Below the pieces are notes generated by a model that did no database searches, was not told the DNA's origin, and was given only the letters and a program-made list of their open reading frames with translations. This document shows, one piece after another, positions 1-11,050 of a stretch of 64,000 bases of DNA; the stretch's first letter is position 1, and each line of letters starts with the position of its first letter. The DNA is from Lasiodiplodia sp. COLG20. Its lineage: Eukaryota; Ascomycota; Dothideomycetes; Botryosphaeriales; Botryosphaeriaceae. The DNA lies in assembly GCA_009801085.1 (NCBI GenBank), contig VNWV01000007.1, positions 2,046,001 to 2,110,000 on the forward strand, read 5' to 3'. The translations under genes and the position numbers were made by a program.

Positions 1-921
1 ACTGCTATTTCATGCGGAGAGATGACGAGATGCCGAAAACTTGTTGATGCCGGGGCAGATATCGAAAAAGCTAATGGACGCCCTCTTCTTCTCTGGTACA
101 TATATGTAGAGGATGCAGACCCAAAAATGCTGGAGGTGTTGTTAGAATGCGGAGCTGACCCTAACCGCGGACCCCCCCAATGGCCGACACCTCTTATGAG
201 CGTTATGTCCTCCTATATATGGATCGATGCTATCGAAGTCCTACTCAAAGATAGACGGACAGACCCAAATCTCGCTGATAGAGAAGGGCTGACAGCACCA
301 ATGCGGCTGCTACTTGATCGCCTTTGGGGAAAAAGCGATAAAATCGAGGTTATAAAGTTATGCACTTTGTCAGGGAGGTTCGACATGGAGATCAAAGATC
401 CAATGGGTGAGGCCATCCTCACGAAAGCAGTCACTACTATGCAACCGGATATTGTCGACATCCTTCTCACTGATGGAAAAGCCGATCCCAACACTCGTAG
501 CGCTTGCGGCTGGACGCCCTTGATGAGAGCGGCATTTCTGGGCTATTGGACCATCACAAAGCTTCTCCTATCTTGCACTAACATCGACATAGAAGCGCAA
601 GACTCATGGGGAAAGACAGCCCTTTATTACGCCATAATAAAGGGAAACATGGATTGTGCAAACCTCATCCTGGGCCATGGAAAGACTGATCTCCAAAGTT
701 TGAAGGCTCCGCTGGGTTCAGCTTGTTTTGAGGCTGCTGAGCAGGGAGAAAAAGAATTCTTGGCTCATTTACCGGACGTGCGACCCATGTGGTTTGGTCA
801 CTACCTTATTTCTGAGATTTACAATCGAGCCCGACGAGGGAACCGGCGTTGCATGATCCGACAGCTGGAGGAGGCAGGCTTCCGTCCGCAAGAGGATATT
901 GTCATGACAGATGCCTCTTGA
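1..921 (+). CDS. Ankyrin-repeat protein, 3' part of gene
   Basis: The frame is open from base 1 through an in-frame ATG at 22 to a TGA at 919-921, so the gene probably begins outside the window; at least 299 residues are visible. Several degenerate ankyrin repeats can be read, with the usual GADPN-like turn and TPLMRAA or TALYYAI helix starts, for example around residues 155-215 counted from the ATG at 22. The last 80 residues are not repeat-like. Ankyrin repeats mediate protein-protein contacts; in fungi they are often the C-terminal part of larger STAND or HET proteins, so this may be the tail of such a protein (inference). No signal peptide or membrane segment is visible in the part present. 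Confidence 0.75.
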   Translation, partial: TAISCGEMTRCRKLVDAGADIEKANGRPLLLWYIYVEDADPKMLEVLLECGADPNRGPPQWPTPLMSVMSSYIWIDAIEVLLKDRRTDPNLADREGLTAPMRLLLDRLWGKSDKIEVIKLCTLSGRFDMEIKDPMGEAILTKAVTTMQPDIVDILLTDGKADPNTRSACGWTPLMRAAFLGYWTITKLLLSCTNIDIEAQDSWGKTALYYAIIKGNMDCANLILGHGKTDLQSLKAPLGSACFEAAEQGEKEFLAHLPDVRPMWFGHYLISEIYNRARRGNRRCMIRQLEEAGFRPQEDIVMTDAS

Positions 922-1390
922 ATACTGTAAGGTTCCCTGCCCAATCTTCCCGACCCCGCACCAAAAAATGGCAAGTCTTTCCGGTGTGTTGTTTCACCGT
1001 TGAACTGACAGAGCGTATACAGTAAGTTGATAGTCGCTTGCAAGATCTCCGCACATATATCCCCGGGTTGGAAGCTGTGTAACTGGATCGAGTGTTCGCG
1101 TTACTAACTAAAGCGGAGTTCGGCAACTGCTTCCATATTCACATAGCACGGCTGGTATGCGCTGACGTCATTGTCGCTTAAGGCGTACCCGTGTTCGTAT
1201 GCGCCGTATAGACGTATCCGTGTAGTGGTTAAGGACCAGTCCCGGACAAGAAATCCGACAAGCCATATTGGGATGCACGATCATCACGCAACTACCTTTA
1301 CGGATCGGCATCGACTCAAGTATAAAGGGTCTGAAAGGTCCCGTTTCGTGGAGGACCCAACCTTCAAACAAGCTTGAAGGCCCAATCAAA
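922..1390. other. Intergenic, upstream of secreted propeller gene
   Basis: No supported gene. Holds the 3' flank of the ankyrin gene and the promoter of the gene starting at 1391. A weak tRNA A-box-like string near 1220 has no matching B-box. Confidence 0.6.
1321..1326 (+). promoter_or_regulatory. TATA box
   Basis: TATAAA lies 65 bases before the ATG at 1391, a normal distance for a filamentous fungal TATA element given a short 5' leader. Confidence 0.45.
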
Positions 1391-3301
1391 ATGCGCCTTG
1401 CCGCTTCCACCACCGCCACCCTCCTATATGTGGCTGCTTTGGCTGCCCCAACTCTACAAACGCCAATCACAAACGAGGAGGCGATCCCACCGCCGCCGGA
1501 TCCTGAGCCAATCTCGGTCAGCGAACTTCCTCTGCCACCGGTCACTTCGAGCACCGATGAGGGCTCCTGCACGCCAGACATTAATCCGCGAAGGACGGGG
1601 TGCATAGCTCAGACCAACGGACTGATTCAGTCAGGGAGTTTCTTGCCAGATGGTAACCATGTGACTGCTGCCGTTACCTTCGCGGGTGCGCCCGCTGCCC
1701 CGGACTCGGCCAGCATCTACAACGGCAGTCAGATCATTCTGGTCAAAACAGACGGCAGTTCGTTCCCGAACGGGGATGCGTGGAAATGCATTACATGCGG
1801 AGTTCCGGAGGAGAACGCGGTGGGAAAGAGCGAGACTGTGGACTACCCTCAAACCTTCAGTGATGGCAAGAGGCTGTTGGCTGGCACAAACATCATCGAC
1901 TGCGGCGATAGCTACCTCAACAGCACTGATTGTACTCCGGAGAAGGTCCACATCTACCCCATCCGCTGGAACGTCAAGTCAGATGGTTCCGGTGCCAGTG
2001 GAACCCTTCGCGAATTGCGCATTCACCCTGATGATGTGCACTTGGGCTTCAACTCATTCGGTCAGACCGCAGGCGGCAAGCTGGACCAACAGACATACTT
2101 CGCCCGCCTCGAGTTCAACCCGTCACCAACAACCGGGACCCCGCTCGCTCCTCGATACGACCTAACCAACGTCAACCTACTCTTCAACCCCAACGACACC
2201 CAACCCATCTCAGCCTCCGGCTCCAAACTCTCCATCAACCCCACCGCCCTCACCGTCGGCGAACTCCGCGGCTTCAGCGGCAGCGGCAAAGAAGTAACCT
2301 ACATCGGCTACCCCGCCGAATCCTGCAACATCGACGTCTTCGCCGCAGACCTCACCACCGGCGCCATCCGCCGGCTGACCAGCCACCCCGAATACACGGA
2401 CCCGGTCGACATCTCGCCCGACGACGGGTGGACGGTGGCGATGGACACGCGCGGCAGCGGGCGGCAGATGTTCATGGCGGGCATGCGCTCCGTCCCGCCC
2501 GTCATCGACATGATCGCGACGACCGCCGCGTCGTCGACCCGCAACAACGGCGCCCGCCGCTTCTTCCAGCCGTACCTGATCGACCGCCACGGCGACCGCG
2601 GCAGCTACTTCGGCCAGCGCGTCAACGCCGCCGGCAACGGCAGCAGCGGCGCCGTCAACGATCCGGACTGGAACGGCATGGCTGATCCCCGTTGGTCGCC
2701 GGATGGTACGCGTATCGCGTACTGGCAGGCGCTCGCCGTGCCGCCGGCGTGCGGCGGCAGGAATCCCAATCCGTGCCACGGGTCGACGGAGCCCGGTGGC
2801 CGCACGGCGCGCTTGATGATGGCGCGGCTGACGAGCCGTGAGTCGAAGCCGAGAGAGCCCGTGGTGCTGGCGGCTGATGTGGTGCCGTGGGGCACGCCGT
2901 ACGTGCCGGGCGAGCAGCCTCCGGCGCGGTTTTATCCTGGAGAGGGGACGTATACTTTGGAGGGCAAGTCGTCTGGCTCGGCGGAAGTGGTCATCACCGA
3001 GAACGGTGAGGGGACTGCCATCAGCAACATCGTTGTGACGTACAAGGACTTCTCCGATGACGGCGCTACGTTCCTTAACGGAGCGGAGAATGTCACTGTG
3101 CAGAACCCGTCTCCGACGCTGGAGGTGGTGGACTGGTTTTCGGATCTGGTGCAGACGGGCGCGACCAACGCTACCAAGAAGACCAGCCCGGATGGGTTTC
3201 ACTTGAGCATTGATGTGATGACCAACATTTTCAACGCCAATGGGACCCTGACTACCACCATCGATGGGCAGGTGTGGAAGCAGCCTGCCAATGAGACATG
3301 A
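1391..3301 (+). CDS. Secreted beta-propeller protein, saponin hydrolase-like
   Basis: Single exon, 636 residues. The open frame extends upstream to a TTG at 1268, but the ATG at 1391 gives a clear signal peptide (MRLAASTTATLLYVAALAAP), so that start was chosen. A Pro-rich linker follows, then a Cys-containing start (GSCTPDINPRRTGCIAQTNG) and a body with TolB/PD40-type propeller motifs (DPVDISPDDGWTVAMDTRGS, DPRWSPDGTRIAYWQ). From memory of the family, the opening and the KCITCGVPE motif resemble fungal saponin hydrolases, extracellular enzymes that remove the sugar from plant triterpene saponins; this is a resemblance and catalytic residues were not identified. Many NxS/T sites fit secretion. 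GC content rises strongly from about 2200 to 2950. It could instead be a propeller protein of unknown substrate. Confidence 0.75.
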   Translation: MRLAASTTATLLYVAALAAPTLQTPITNEEAIPPPPDPEPISVSELPLPPVTSSTDEGSCTPDINPRRTGCIAQTNGLIQSGSFLPDGNHVTAAVTFAGAPAAPDSASIYNGSQIILVKTDGSSFPNGDAWKCITCGVPEENAVGKSETVDYPQTFSDGKRLLAGTNIIDCGDSYLNSTDCTPEKVHIYPIRWNVKSDGSGASGTLRELRIHPDDVHLGFNSFGQTAGGKLDQQTYFARLEFNPSPTTGTPLAPRYDLTNVNLLFNPNDTQPISASGSKLSINPTALTVGELRGFSGSGKEVTYIGYPAESCNIDVFAADLTTGAIRRLTSHPEYTDPVDISPDDGWTVAMDTRGSGRQMFMAGMRSVPPVIDMIATTAASSTRNNGARRFFQPYLIDRHGDRGSYFGQRVNAAGNGSSGAVNDPDWNGMADPRWSPDGTRIAYWQALAVPPACGGRNPNPCHGSTEPGGRTARLMMARLTSRESKPREPVVLAADVVPWGTPYVPGEQPPARFYPGEGTYTLEGKSSGSAEVVITENGEGTAISNIVVTYKDFSDDGATFLNGAENVTVQNPSPTLEVVDWFSDLVQTGATNATKKTSPDGFHLSIDVMTNIFNANGTLTTTIDGQVWKQPANET

Positions 3302-4474
3302 AAGGATAGCCCCGATGAACTGATTTTCGCATGGATTTGTACCATAGATGAATGAAAAGCAAAGCACTGTTATTCATCGCTTGACTCAAAATCGGTATGA
3401 GATGTTGTGTGACGCAACTGCACTCAATTTTTATAGGATGTTGAAGTAACCATCCAGACGATTGTGAATTTGAGAACTGTATCAACTTGTCCAGCCATAG
3501 AACTTGACTGCCCACGTAAATGGAAGTTAACGTGACTGAGAATTGTTTTCTTCAATGTAGCAACACGAGAATCAGAAAATGTGGAGAAAGGCATCTCCTT
3601 GAATGGCTTGACAACCCCTTGAGCACGCATGATTGCAGCGGATCGGCCCGCGTACCCACGTATTATAACAAGGGACCTCGGGCTATTTGACGGATATTAT
3701 GACTCGGATATCCGTGCCATGCGTTTTGGGAAAGAATTTGCGGCGGAGAAGTTGGATCTTATTTGTTATGTGAAGGTCTCGTTGCTAGTACCAAAGGGTA
3801 TCCAAAAAAGAAAAAAAAATTCGTTAGGAGGGAAGATGAAGGACATGTTCCTACTTATATGTATTGCAAGATGTGTGTGTTGATGAGGGTCCAATAGCGA
3901 TGGCTGGGTTACGCAAATCTGGTCTATGCAAATTCGTGGCCATAGCAGAAACTTGATAGCAGTATCGACGATATGACTTGCGGCTGAAATTGTGACCAGT
4001 ATCAGATGCTTTGTTTTCCCGCTCAGATACCTCGGTCTCGGACAGAGTGGAAGGTAAACGACTCATGAACGTACATGGTCTTTTCATACGTGGCCCACAA
4101 GTCTCCACGCGGCTGACTTCGGCCTCGCTTTGATCGCCCTGGCCTGCAGCAGCTCTAGAACAAATAAAGTAAAGTTTGCGGCTTACTTCGGCCGAGATGA
4201 TCCGGGTATGTTCGGGTAGCAGTCGAGACGCGTGTTGCCTATCTGATCATCTCCGATCTCCGAGATCGGCCACCGAAGTCTGGGGAAACAAAACATGGTA
4301 CATGCCCGCACGCCAACAACTCGCTGCCTGGTAGGCAGATGCATTTGAATATTTCCAAGCTATAAGAGAGACACCATCATCCCATTCCACCTCCCCTCCG
4401 CACCATTCAGCCCAACCTGCGTGGCTCAAAACCCTCTCACTTCCACCCCCACAAAACAGCCCCCACACCCAACG
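3302..4474. other. Intergenic, no gene seen
   Basis: Only short open frames without ATG or conserved features. A purine tract lies near 3805-3840. A TATA-like TATAAG at 4361 lies 114 bases before the next gene. Confidence 0.55.
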
Positions 4475-5879
4475 ATGTCCTCCACCTTCCTCAAAAAAAC
4501 CCACCTCTTCCTCCGCTTCTTCACCTACGCCCTCACCACCCTCTTCCAAAACCTCCACCACACCCTCTCCGCCACCCTCCACCGCCTCCTCTACCACCCG
4601 CTCCCCGCCGACCACCAACCCCCCCGCCAAAACGTCGTCATCGTCGGCGCCTCCTTCGCCGGCTACTACGCCGCCCAGTTCCTCGCTACGTCCTTGCCGC
4701 CCTCGCACCGCGTCATCGTCGTCGAGCCGCACTCGCACTTCCACTTCACCTGGGTCTTCCCGCGACTCGCCGCCGGCGGGGTTGCCCAAGCGGGCCACGA
4801 GCACGAGGCGTTTATCCCGTACGGGCCGCACCTAAGGCGCGCGCCGAAGGACGTGGTGGTGTGGAAGAGGGATAAGGTCGAGCGGGTGGGGAGGGAGAGC
4901 GTCGTGTTGAGGGGTGGGGAGGAGGTCAGGTATGAGTTTTTGTTGGTGGCGACGGGGAGTACGGCGGGCCCACCGAGTCGGATGGTGGGGGCGGAGGGGA
5001 AGGGGGAGGGCGTTGCGGTGTTGAGGGGGGTGAGGGAGCGGGTGGAGAAGGCGGGGAACGTGGTTGTTGTGGGGGGTGGGGCGGTGGGCGTGGAGGTGGC
5101 GACGGATGCGAAGAGCGCGTGGCCGGAGAAGAAGGTGACGTTGGTGCATTCGAGGGAGGTGGTGTTGGGGAGGTTTGGGCCGGAGTTGAGGAAGGTGGCG
5201 ATGGAGACGATGGAGGAGTTGGGGGTTGAGGTCGTGCTGGGGGAGAGGGTGAAGGATGAGGGGAAGGGCGAGGGGGTTGTGACGCTGAGTTCGGGGAGGG
5301 TGCTGCCGTGTGATTATTTGGTGAGGTCAAGTGAGGTCGGTATGGGAGCAAGCGCTAACACTGAGGCAGATTGATTGCACTGGCCAGAAGCCGGTGTCTG
5401 GGATCCTCGCGGATATCTCCCCTTCTTCGATTTCGCCGTCCGGTCACATCCGTGTAAAACCGACAATGCAGCTTGCAGATGAATCCCTTCCCAATGTCTA
5501 TGCAGCCGGTGATGTTGCAGATACGGATGCTCAGAAGGCCAATGCTCGTTCAGCTATGAAGCAAGCAAAAGTTGCTGCTGATAACATCCTCTTGGCTATC
5601 AAAGGCCAACAACCGCGGAATCAGTACAGATATGTGTGGCAAGATGGCGCTATCCTTTTGACTCTGGGACTGGCAAGTACTCACCTCAAACCATGATGTT
5701 TGTGTTTTCTAACTGTTATACAGCACAAAGCGGTCGTGAACATTTCTGATGATGAGACGGAGATGAATATTCACACAAAGGGAAAGGATATGTCTCTCCA
5801 TGCCGCATCTGGCTGGAAACACATGGGTGTAAAGCCGTTTGATGATGATTACGAAGCAGAGAAGACTTTAGACAATTAG
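4475..5879 (+). CDS. FAD-dependent oxidoreductase, AIF/AMID-like
   Basis: Three exons (4475-5320, 5370-5672, 5724-5879), 434 residues. The ATG at 4475 was chosen because the upstream extension begins at GTG. The N-terminus is hydrophobic and probably a membrane anchor or organelle signal. An FAD Rossmann motif VVIVGASFAG lies at about residues 54-63, a second dinucleotide motif VVVVGGGAVGVEVA in the middle, the DCTGQKP motif begins exon 2, and the FAD-closing motif VYAAGDVAD follows. This is the layout of apoptosis-inducing factor 2-type NAD(P)H oxidoreductases. Intron 1 (5321-5369) is GT-AG. Intron 2 (5673-5723) keeps frame only if the donor is GCAAGT, a GC-AG intron; the GT four bases further on would throw the frame. 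Substrate is unknown. Confidence 0.85.
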
Positions 5880-6427
5880 ACGCACTCAATAATTGCTCAA
5901 GCCGCATCTATTTGAAGTTGTTTCAGGCAAACAGATGTCGCCAGACTCTGGGGCATCTTCCTATCTTACTTCACCTGAGCTCAACAGGAACCCTGCCATC
6001 CTTCTCAATTTTGGCCCTCAAGTTTTCTTTCGCATTCGGCGATTCTCACAGCCTGACTTGAGAAATTTACCTGCCGAAATGTAGAAATGGATGACAACTG
6101 ATACCCTAGGTTTGAGTTCGATTTGCGTTGCGGTGCGCCAGGGCGCAGAAAATGCCGGATCCCACGTCCCTTCGGTAGTTACTATGACACGGAGATTGTC
6201 AAAAAGATAATTTGGTGGCTCATAAAGTCATTCAATGGAAGCTCCTCTCATGATTTTCATTTATTGGATACTGCAAGTGCAGCTGTATGAGACCGCCGTT
6301 GTTTTTACCCTTTCCGCATATAGCTCTTAGTGGACCTCTGCGCCATGTCTATGAACAATGTCGATGTTTGGTCTCTTCTTTCCAGCCGAGACCACCCGTT
6401 CCAAATACGTCTGCTGGTTCAAGAACA
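5880..6427. other. Intergenic between convergent genes
   Basis: Shared 3' flank of the oxidoreductase (+) and the tandem-domain gene (-). No supported gene. Confidence 0.6.
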
Positions 6428-7990
6428 CTATTCCTGAGATGGCTGCTCCTTCTTCGCCTCATCGCCGGCTTCTTCATCCTCCTTCCTCTTTGCTTTGCGC
6501 CTTGCCAACTCCTCCCGAGCCCAGTTCTCCCGCGCCTCCACTTCTTTCACGTAGTACATGTTCTCCCAATCCTCCTTGACCTTGATGTGGGTGTAGACGA
6601 ACATGACCGTATTGGTCCAGAGAATGTCATCATCCGGCACGTCGAGTGTGAACAGCTGGCTCTCGATCGGCGGCTTGCTGGGGTCGACCTTGCGCGTCGG
6701 GTAGATGTAATTCGGGTCGGGTGGCTCCTCCTCTCCAGGCGCGACGGTGGGCGGCTCGCAAGCGCGGTCGAAGTAGACGAGCCCAAGACCGCCGTGCTCG
6801 CGCCAGTCGGCGCGCGGCACCGTGACCAAGAACCCGTGCCAGTCCGTGTCGTACAGCGCGTAGGACGGCACGAGGCGCATGTTGGGGTCCTCCGCGTGCG
6901 CCTTCTGGGCGGCGCGATAGTGAGCGACGCAAGTGCAGGCCGTGTCGGAGGTGGGCACGGCGCCAAGAAAGTGGATGTCGAGGCGGACGGGAATGCACTC
7001 TTCCTCGCGGATGAGCTCCTTGTAGACAGCAGCGGCGAGGTTGGCCTTGTCAGTCTCTTGGTCGCTGGTGACGTCGTGCGTCACATAGACTTGGAAGGAT
7101 AGGTACGGGCGGATGTCAAAGCGGCCTTCGTAGTAGGACAGCCCCATGCGGCCGTCGAGGTCCTGGAAGCCATATGCATGCCTGTACTCTTCCTCAGGGA
7201 GACCCACAGGCGTGTATTTGAGCCTCTGATAGTCGGCTTCCTCTGCCTTCTTCTTCGCCTTGCGCCTCGCCAGCTCCTCCCGAGCCCACTTGTCCCTTGC
7301 CTCACTATGCGCCTTGTAGAAAGCATTCTCCCACTTCTCCCTGTTTGCAATCGTGATGTAGACCTGCGATATGTCGTTCGTCCAAAGGTTGTCGTCATCC
7401 GGCACGTCAACAGAGAAATCTTGCTGCTCGACAGGCTCTCCCGAACGGACTTGGCGAGTGGGGTAGACGTGCCAAGGGTCGGGCAGCTCTTCACCCTCGG
7501 GGTCAACATTGCTGACACGGTCGAAGTAGATGAGGCCGAGGCCACCGTTCGCCCTCCAGTCTGCGCGTGGCACAGTGATGAGGAAGCCGTGCCAGCCTTC
7601 TTCACTCCTGCCGTACGATGGCACAAGACGCAGGTGTTGATTATCAGAGTAGTGTGAGGTGCATGTGTGGGCAGCCTCAGATAGTGCTACCGCGCCCATG
7701 AAGTGGATGTCGAGGCGCAAAGGCATGTATTCGTCCTTGGGATATATCTCCTTGTAAAGGGACTCTGCAAGCGCGACCATGTCTTCGTGCTGGGTACTGG
7801 CCTCGTAGATGACGTAAACCTGGAAGGACAGGGAAGGGTGGACGTCGAAGCGATAGTACCAGTAGGAGAGACCTACACTGCCATCAAGGTCCTGGAAGGC
7901 ATGCGCATGGCTGTACTCTTCTTTTGTGGCGGCTCTAGGAGCGAACTTGATCCTGTCCAATTCTCTGGAATCCTCCATGTCTTCCGTCAT
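6428..7990 (-). CDS. Protein of two tandem copies of an uncharacterised domain
   Basis: Intronless, 520 residues, ATG at 7990. It consists of two homologous units of about 240 residues (about 13-250 and 255-500) plus an acidic/basic tail. Both units share YxHAxxFQDLDG near the start, then LSFQVYV, RLDIHFxGAV, a Cys-x-Cys or CTS site followed by H-Y, LRLVPSY, WHGFLxTVPRADWR, GGLGLxYFDR, a P-D-P-x-x-xYPTR stretch, DVPDDDxLWTN, and a closing basic helix WAREELARRKAKxK. The strict conservation of Trp, His, Asp and Arg positions between copies suggests a folded domain under selection rather than a simple repeat. No signal peptide or membrane segment. I do not recognise the family; cytosolic or nuclear location is inferred from composition only. 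Confidence 0.85.
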   Translation of the reverse strand: MTEDMEDSRELDRIKFAPRAATKEEYSHAHAFQDLDGSVGLSYWYYRFDVHPSLSFQVYVIYEASTQHEDMVALAESLYKEIYPKDEYMPLRLDIHFMGAVALSEAAHTCTSHYSDNQHLRLVPSYGRSEEGWHGFLITVPRADWRANGGLGLIYFDRVSNVDPEGEELPDPWHVYPTRQVRSGEPVEQQDFSVDVPDDDNLWTNDISQVYITIANREKWENAFYKAHSEARDKWAREELARRKAKKKAEEADYQRLKYTPVGLPEEEYRHAYGFQDLDGRMGLSYYEGRFDIRPYLSFQVYVTHDVTSDQETDKANLAAAVYKELIREEECIPVRLDIHFLGAVPTSDTACTCVAHYRAAQKAHAEDPNMRLVPSYALYDTDWHGFLVTVPRADWREHGGLGLVYFDRACEPPTVAPGEEEPPDPNYIYPTRKVDPSKPPIESQLFTLDVPDDDILWTNTVMFVYTHIKVKEDWENMYYVKEVEARENWAREELARRKAKRKEDEEAGDEAKKEQPSQE

Positions 7991-9545
7991 GTTGCTAGTG
8001 AACTTTTGGAGCGAGTCAAAGGTGAGGCGTGCTAAACAATCTTCTCGGTTGCTTTTCAGTGAGGTCGCAGATGTGGGTCAAGGAACGCGCCTTCGTAAGA
8101 GAATTTTAGAAGCAGGTGAAGTGAGGATTTGGCGTTGTAGGTGTTTAGGATTGGGAGTTTCAGCGGAGAAGGCACGGAAGATATAGGTTCCGCAGTATGC
8201 GCTAAACCACTTATGGAAGGATTGAAGAATAGTGAATGATGGGAGCTGTGCGCCTTGTCACTTGACATAGTTCGTGGGTACTAACAGTGAACTTGCTGCA
8301 AGTCTGAGTCAACACCGTTATAATCCATACAAAAATGAGTCCGGTTGAGCCACCGCCTGTCTGTGTGGCGATGGCTAGGATTTAAAGTAGCTTCGCTTCT
8401 TTCCCACCCATATCTTCTGCGGCATCAAAGCTCTGGTTTTCTGGGTATTTAAGAGATGCATAGCAAAAATGCCGTAATAGAAATCCCATAAGATGTAAGT
8501 GCATTGGACTACAAGTACTGGAACAATCGGTGGATGCCTTCAGATATTTTCTGAAAATGTCATGTTTAGGACACAAACTGCACAAGAATGTTTCCCTAGT
8601 AGACGGCGTAATTTAGAGTAGTGAAGGGTGGCTTGTCCATGATATCAAGATCAACCATTTTCAGGTCTCTCACTTACCGAATGTCTTTATCAAACGTTCT
8701 CGCTTGTCATCTCGGCATCACCCCTAAGCAATTTCACTACCTTCGAGAGTCCCGATTGTGCTGCTCATAATAGATGTGTTTGGATGCCACAATTTCGTGA
8801 GCTGTAGGTATTTGAAGTCAAAGTGCCGACTACAAGTAATGGAATGTGTAAGTAGGAAGCGGGAAAATGCGGATCGAAATCAAGTATTGACTTGATGCTT
8901 CTGAGCCGAGAGCTGTATACACGGACTATGATAGCTTCTTCGAGGCAAGCGTTTAGGTATAGAAGGTTTCGTTCAAAGCGCATCATTGGCTGTACCGTAG
9001 TACATGTTCAACCAACGAATCGATTCGTAGCGGCAAAGCCGGCAACCGTCCCGCCGGAAGGAAGCCATGAAAGTTAGTTCAAAGCTGAAATTGAAGGATG
9101 GTCCTTTTTCGGGCCCATTATTACTGGGTTCCTATTCAGAATTCGAACAGTTTTGAGTCAGTGTGTAACTCAGCCTTTTGACCAGCATGCAGTGATTGCT
9201 GGCTATTGGCTGTAGTAAGTGGGCCCTCGCCAGTTACGTCGTGTCTCGGGTCAATATCCTCTTTGAGGGCCGATAACCGAGGGCTGATGCACGCTCGAGC
9301 CTGTTGATACGCCGATCTTCCAGCTGAAAGATTCACCTACAGGATCTCACAGTGGAGTTCTGCAAATCAGATCCGCGTACGAGGATCCTAATGAAAGGTG
9401 GAGTAGGTTGTGTAACCTCCCTTGAATCACATGCATTTATTCTCGCCAGTCAGCGCCTTCGAGGCTGCAGTATAAAAGACCTTGCAAGCCGTGAGAGCCG
9501 TGCTCTGCCTCATCACTTCACTTCACCATCCGCAAGCACTTCACA
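7991..9545. other. Intergenic, no gene seen
   Basis: 1.5 kb of divergent upstream region between the tandem-domain gene (-) and the GT8 gene (+). Open frames are short and lack conserved motifs. Confidence 0.55.
9471..9477 (+). promoter_or_regulatory. TATA box of GT8 gene
   Basis: TATAAAA lies 75 bases before the ATG at 9546, followed by a CT/CA-rich leader typical of fungal transcription starts. Confidence 0.5.
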
Positions 9546-10656
9546 ATGGGGTCAGCTCCGCAAATGAAATGTTGGGCCACACTTGTAACGGGTGAGAAAT
9601 ATCTGCCGGGACTGGCTGTTTTCTCTGAGTCTTTACTTCGCTCTCCATGGGCCTCCAAATACCCTTTGGTGGCCATGATCACCGCAGAGGCCGGGGAAGA
9701 TTTACGGAAGGCGATTGCCGATCTTGGATGCCAGCTGCGAGTGGTTAATCCACTGACCTTGCCTCTTCAGCAACAACCTACCAAGATGGCGTTTAGGCAT
9801 TTCGGAGACATTTGGGCCAAGTTGCGCGCGTTCGATTTGACTGAATACGAAAGGGTGGTATTGGTCGATTCTGACATGCTTGTGCGGCGCAACATGGATG
9901 AGCTCTTCGATATGCCGCTGGAACGAGACGAGATCGCCGCGGGCTTTGCATGCACTTGCAATCCAGCTAAAATATCAACATACCCTGCTGATTGGTAAGC
10001 TCAGAATCCCACTATTCCGCATCATTATGTTGCTGGATGTTAAAGTGTCCGTCACGCTTATATGAAAATATCAAAGGATTCCCGAAAATTGCGCCTTCAC
10101 ACCCCAACAACATCCCGGCGCTCTCACCAATCCGACTTCATTGACACCCTCGTCTCCACGAACCCACCACCTGCTGAACTCCGGTCTCGTGGTGTTACAG
10201 CCATCGCGCGCGACGATGGAGGCCATGGAATCTGCCATTAACACCGACCCGCGTGTGAAAGACTACCGGTTCCCCGATCAGGACTTTCTCGCCGACTTCT
10301 TCTTTGGCAAATGGAAGCCGTTACCGTGGTTCTATAACGCACTGAAGAAGCTTCGAGAAACACATTGCCAGATGTGGAGGGACAATGAGGTGCGAAATGT
10401 ACACGTAAGTCTTTTTCTTTTGATAAACTTGGACTTTTCATGCTTTCGCTCTGGGAGAAGAACTATACGGAAGCCTGCTAGATCGCATGCTGAAGACAAG
10501 TCTTTCCAGTATATCATCAACAAGCCGTGGAACTTCACCCTCCATTCAGACGATCCTGACTACGTGACGCATTCGTGGTGGTGGGACGCATATCGGGCGC
10601 ATAAATGGGGTCCCACTATTACCAAGCACGTTTCTGAGAAGCCGTTGCAAGGCTGA
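9546..10656 (+). CDS. Glycosyltransferase family 8 (glycogenin/galactinol synthase-like)
   Basis: Three exons (9546-9994, 10077-10404, 10510-10656), 307 residues. Family features read directly: an N-terminal CWATLVTGEKYLPG strand, the metal-binding DxD in VVLVDSDMLV (Asp108 and Asp110), LLNSGLVVLQPS, PDQDFLADFF, and HYIINKPWN in exon 3, equivalent to the H-x-x-x-x-KPW motif that contacts the nucleotide phosphate in GT8 enzymes. It would transfer a sugar from a UDP-sugar; the acceptor is unknown. There is no signal peptide, so the enzyme is probably cytosolic. The second intron is 105 bases, a multiple of three, and has no in-frame stop, so a retained form would code for 35 extra residues just before the KPW motif. 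Confidence 0.88.
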
Positions 10657-11050
10657 TTGAAGCAATGTAGCTTGAAGGGTCTTAGCGTGCTCCACAATAC
10701 CAAACATCGCATTGTAAATGTATTACGATTGCTCAACACTCTCCAACCATATCCAAAGGGCTCCTCCTTTTGCACTCGTGTCACGGCAGCTCGTCATTTT
10801 CCACTAGTAGTCACTAGATGATCAATTTCCATTTAATTCGGCCCTAGCGGAACCATGCATAACTTGTTCGGAGTGGTAACATTGGTGTAATGATTCAACT
10901 GCAAGCCGTTTCTCGCGTTGAGAGACGGATAAAGCTAAAAAAAAACCCGCGCTGATCGTCGACAGAAAAATGACGAAACACGAATCAAATTCTGAAAAAC
11001 GAGTGAAACAACAAATGTCATGTGTAGTGTAAAAGTAGCATCTGGAACCC
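10657..11050. other. Intergenic between convergent genes
   Basis: Shared 3' flank of GT8 (+) and the EF-hand gene (-); no gene seen. Confidence 0.6.

Noticed and set aside
1195..1270. tRNA-like A-box string
   Set aside because: No B-box and no acceptor stem.
2210..3367. Long minus-strand open frame opposite the propeller gene
   Set aside because: GC-rich shadow with Arg/Ala-rich low-complexity content and no start context.
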